A stretch of 64,000 bases of DNA from Caulobacter hibisci. GTDB lineage: Bacteria > Pseudomonadota > Alphaproteobacteria > Caulobacterales > Caulobacteraceae. Shown piece after piece: positions 62,696-64,000 of the stretch; position 1 is the first letter of the stretch, and every line of letters starts with the position of its first letter. The translations under genes were made by a program, and so were the position numbers. Where the stretch lies: contig NZ_JADWOX010000006.1 in assembly GCF_016135805.1 (NCBI RefSeq), positions 186,001-250,000 on the forward strand, read 5' to 3'. Below the pieces are notes generated by a model, which was given only the letters and a program-made list of their open reading frames with translations, made no database searches and was not told where the DNA came from.

Positions 62696-64000
62696 ATGAC
62701 CCTCGCCAAAAAGCGCCGCTGGATCCTGCCCCTGGTGGCCCTGATGGCTATCGCGGGTCTGGCGGCGGCGACACAGACGATCGGCCACCTTTTTGCCTAT
62801 ACCGCCGGCCTGGGAGACGGGTGGGGTGCGGCCGGTGGGGTGCGGCTCTATCCGCCCTGGGCGATCGTGGGGTGGTATGCACGCCATGCCGGGCGCTATC
62901 CGCGGGCCTTCGACCAGGCCGCGCTCAACGGCCTTGCCGTCTTCGTCCTGCCGCTGCTGATACTGGCGGGCCTGACCCGGCGGTTCGTGGCGCGGCCGAG
63001 GCCGTTCGGTACCGCCGCGTGGGGCGATGCGGCCGAGGCGCGGCGGGCGGGCTTGGCCAACGGCGAGCGCCTGGGCGGGCGGGTGCTGGGGCGGCTCGGC
63101 GGCCGGCTGCTCACCTTCCTGGGCGTCGAGCATTGGGTGATCGTCGGGGCGTCGCGCTCGGGAAAGGGGGCGGGACACGTGGTGCCCACCATCGTCTCCT
63201 GGGCCGAGAGTCTCTTCGTCTACGACCGCAAGGGAGAGCTCTGGCACATCACCGCCGATCATCGGCGCAAGCTTTCCCACACCTTCTACTTCGCCCCCAC
63301 CGATCCCGACACCGCCCGCTGGAACCCGCTGTTCGAGGTGCGCAAGGGCCCCATGGAGATCGCCGACATCCAGAACATAGTCGGCATCCTCGTCGATCCG
63401 ATCGGACTCAAGCAGGGCAACCTCGATTTCTTCGACCAGTCGGCGGCCAATTTCTTCACCGGGGTGATCCTGCACGCCCTCTACACCGAGCCGGACGAGC
63501 TGAAGACCCTGGCCCATGTGCGCCGGCTGCTGATCGACATCGAGCCGACCCTGGACGCCATGCTGGGCACCCGGCATCGCTGGCGTCCCGACGGGGCGGC
63601 GGCCGACGGCCTGGCGCGCGACGCCGGCGGCGAGCCGATCGCCGAGGTTCATCCGGAGGTGTGGCTGGGGGCGACGGCGTTTCGCAGCATGGAGCCCCGG
63701 GTGCGCTCCAGCGTCCTGGCCACGGCCCAGAAGTCCCTGGCCCTATGGGCCGACCCGCTGGTGGCCAACGCCACGTCGTGGTCGGACTTCTGCATTGGCG
63801 ACCTGGCCTGCGCGAGCGCGCCGGTCAGCTTCTACCTGATCACGCCCCAGGCCCATGCCGATCGCCTGGCGTTTCTAGTGCGGGTGATGCTGCGCCAGAG
63901 CCTCAACAGCCTGATGGAGACGATTGACGCCGACAGCCGCGGGCGGCGCAAGCGCCACAAGCTCTTGATGATGCTTGATGAGTTTCCCAAGCTCGGCGCC
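62696..64000 (+). CDS. traG: TraG/VirD4 type IV coupling protein (partial, runs off the right edge)
   Basis: From the ATG at 62696 the frame stays open for 435 codons to the window end. Two N-terminal membrane segments (about 9-28 and 77-95), then FGTAAWGDAAEARRAGL, Walker A GASRSGKGAGH with Lys157, FVYDRKGELW, and Walker B KLLMMLDEFPKLG at the edge. This is the conjugation coupling ATPase that delivers the relaxase-DNA complex to the secretion channel. About 200 C-terminal residues are missing. The direction suggests that mating-pair genes follow beyond the window. Confidence 0.93.
   Translation, partial: MTLAKKRRWILPLVALMAIAGLAAATQTIGHLFAYTAGLGDGWGAAGGVRLYPPWAIVGWYARHAGRYPRAFDQAALNGLAVFVLPLLILAGLTRRFVARPRPFGTAAWGDAAEARRAGLANGERLGGRVLGRLGGRLLTFLGVEHWVIVGASRSGKGAGHVVPTIVSWAESLFVYDRKGELWHITADHRRKLSHTFYFAPTDPDTARWNPLFEVRKGPMEIADIQNIVGILVDPIGLKQGNLDFFDQSAANFFTGVILHALYTEPDELKTLAHVRRLLIDIEPTLDAMLGTRHRWRPDGAAADGLARDAGGEPIAEVHPEVWLGATAFRSMEPRVRSSVLATAQKSLALWADPLVANATSWSDFCIGDLACASAPVSFYLITPQAHADRLAFLVRVMLRQSLNSLMETIDADSRGRRKRHKLLMMLDEFPKLGA

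Overview
The window is GC-rich DNA with alphaproteobacterial, most likely Caulobacteraceae (Caulobacter or Phenylobacterium type), gene content. It holds a lasso-peptide isopeptidase beside an STN-type TonB receptor, a GcrA-family regulator, a LOV histidine kinase, many PAS hybrid kinases, FixLJ, and a RHE_PE00001-type plasmid protein. No rRNA, tRNA or CRISPR array was seen. The right third is a complete replicon and transfer backbone (partition genes, replication initiator, iterons, relaxase, coupling protein). The sequence is therefore probably a large plasmid, or a chromosome carrying an integrated plasmid or conjugative element; the window alone cannot decide.

Layout. (1) 1-6342, minus strand: ECF sigma factor, FecR anti-sigma factor, TonB receptor and an Atxe2-type lasso peptide isopeptidase cut by the left edge. 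This is the uptake and degradation arm of a lasso peptide locus; precursor and maturation genes are not in view. (2) 6.9-14.6 kb: small stress or housekeeping genes (VOC proteins, FMN split-barrel protein, amidohydrolase, CZB protein, truncated Hsp20, DJ-1/PfpI protein, small disordered proteins). (3) 14.8-47 kb: a sensory island. It has lone receivers, a LOV hybrid kinase divergent from a multi-PAS hybrid kinase, an OmpR/EnvZ-type pair, a frameshifted Cache-type hybrid kinase, an operon of PAS chemoreceptor + RsbQ-like hydrolase + PAS hybrid kinase, an alternative oxidase divergent from fixLJ, and a second RsbQ-like hydrolase + PAS hybrid kinase pair. A tyrosine recombinase, an SLC13 permease, NhaA and an MNT-HEPN protein lie between them. 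(4) 47-48.7 kb: a histidine phosphatase and an NAD(P)H-hydrate dehydratase. (5) 49-64 kb: plasmid backbone with GcrA-like protein, DUF2493 protein, SSB, RHE_PE00001 protein, candidate centromere, ParA, RHH-type partner, RepA, a 15-copy iteron array with an AT-rich flank, TraF-like peptidase, cell-wall hydrolase, four small genes (three or four behind a repeated structured leader), mobilization accessory protein, candidate oriT, MobA/MobL relaxase and a TraG/VirD4 coupling protein cut by the right edge.

How the genes work together. The strongest candidate for an undescribed system is the pairing, at two separate loci, of an RsbQ-type alpha/beta hydrolase (the fold of the plant receptors D14 and KAI2) with a PAS hybrid histidine kinase. 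Each pair is translationally coupled or nearly so, and both kinases carry the same N-terminal PAS type. In Bacillus the comparable hydrolase works with a PAS phosphatase (RsbP); here a phosphorelay kinase takes that place, and at one locus a PAS chemoreceptor is added. Other points worth attention are the helically phased iterons, the repeated leader in the transfer region, a dispersed repeat of about 200 bp, a 21-bp perfect hairpin inside a kinase gene, and an alternative oxidase next to an oxygen sensor. All boundaries and functions were read from sequence alone; no database search was run.
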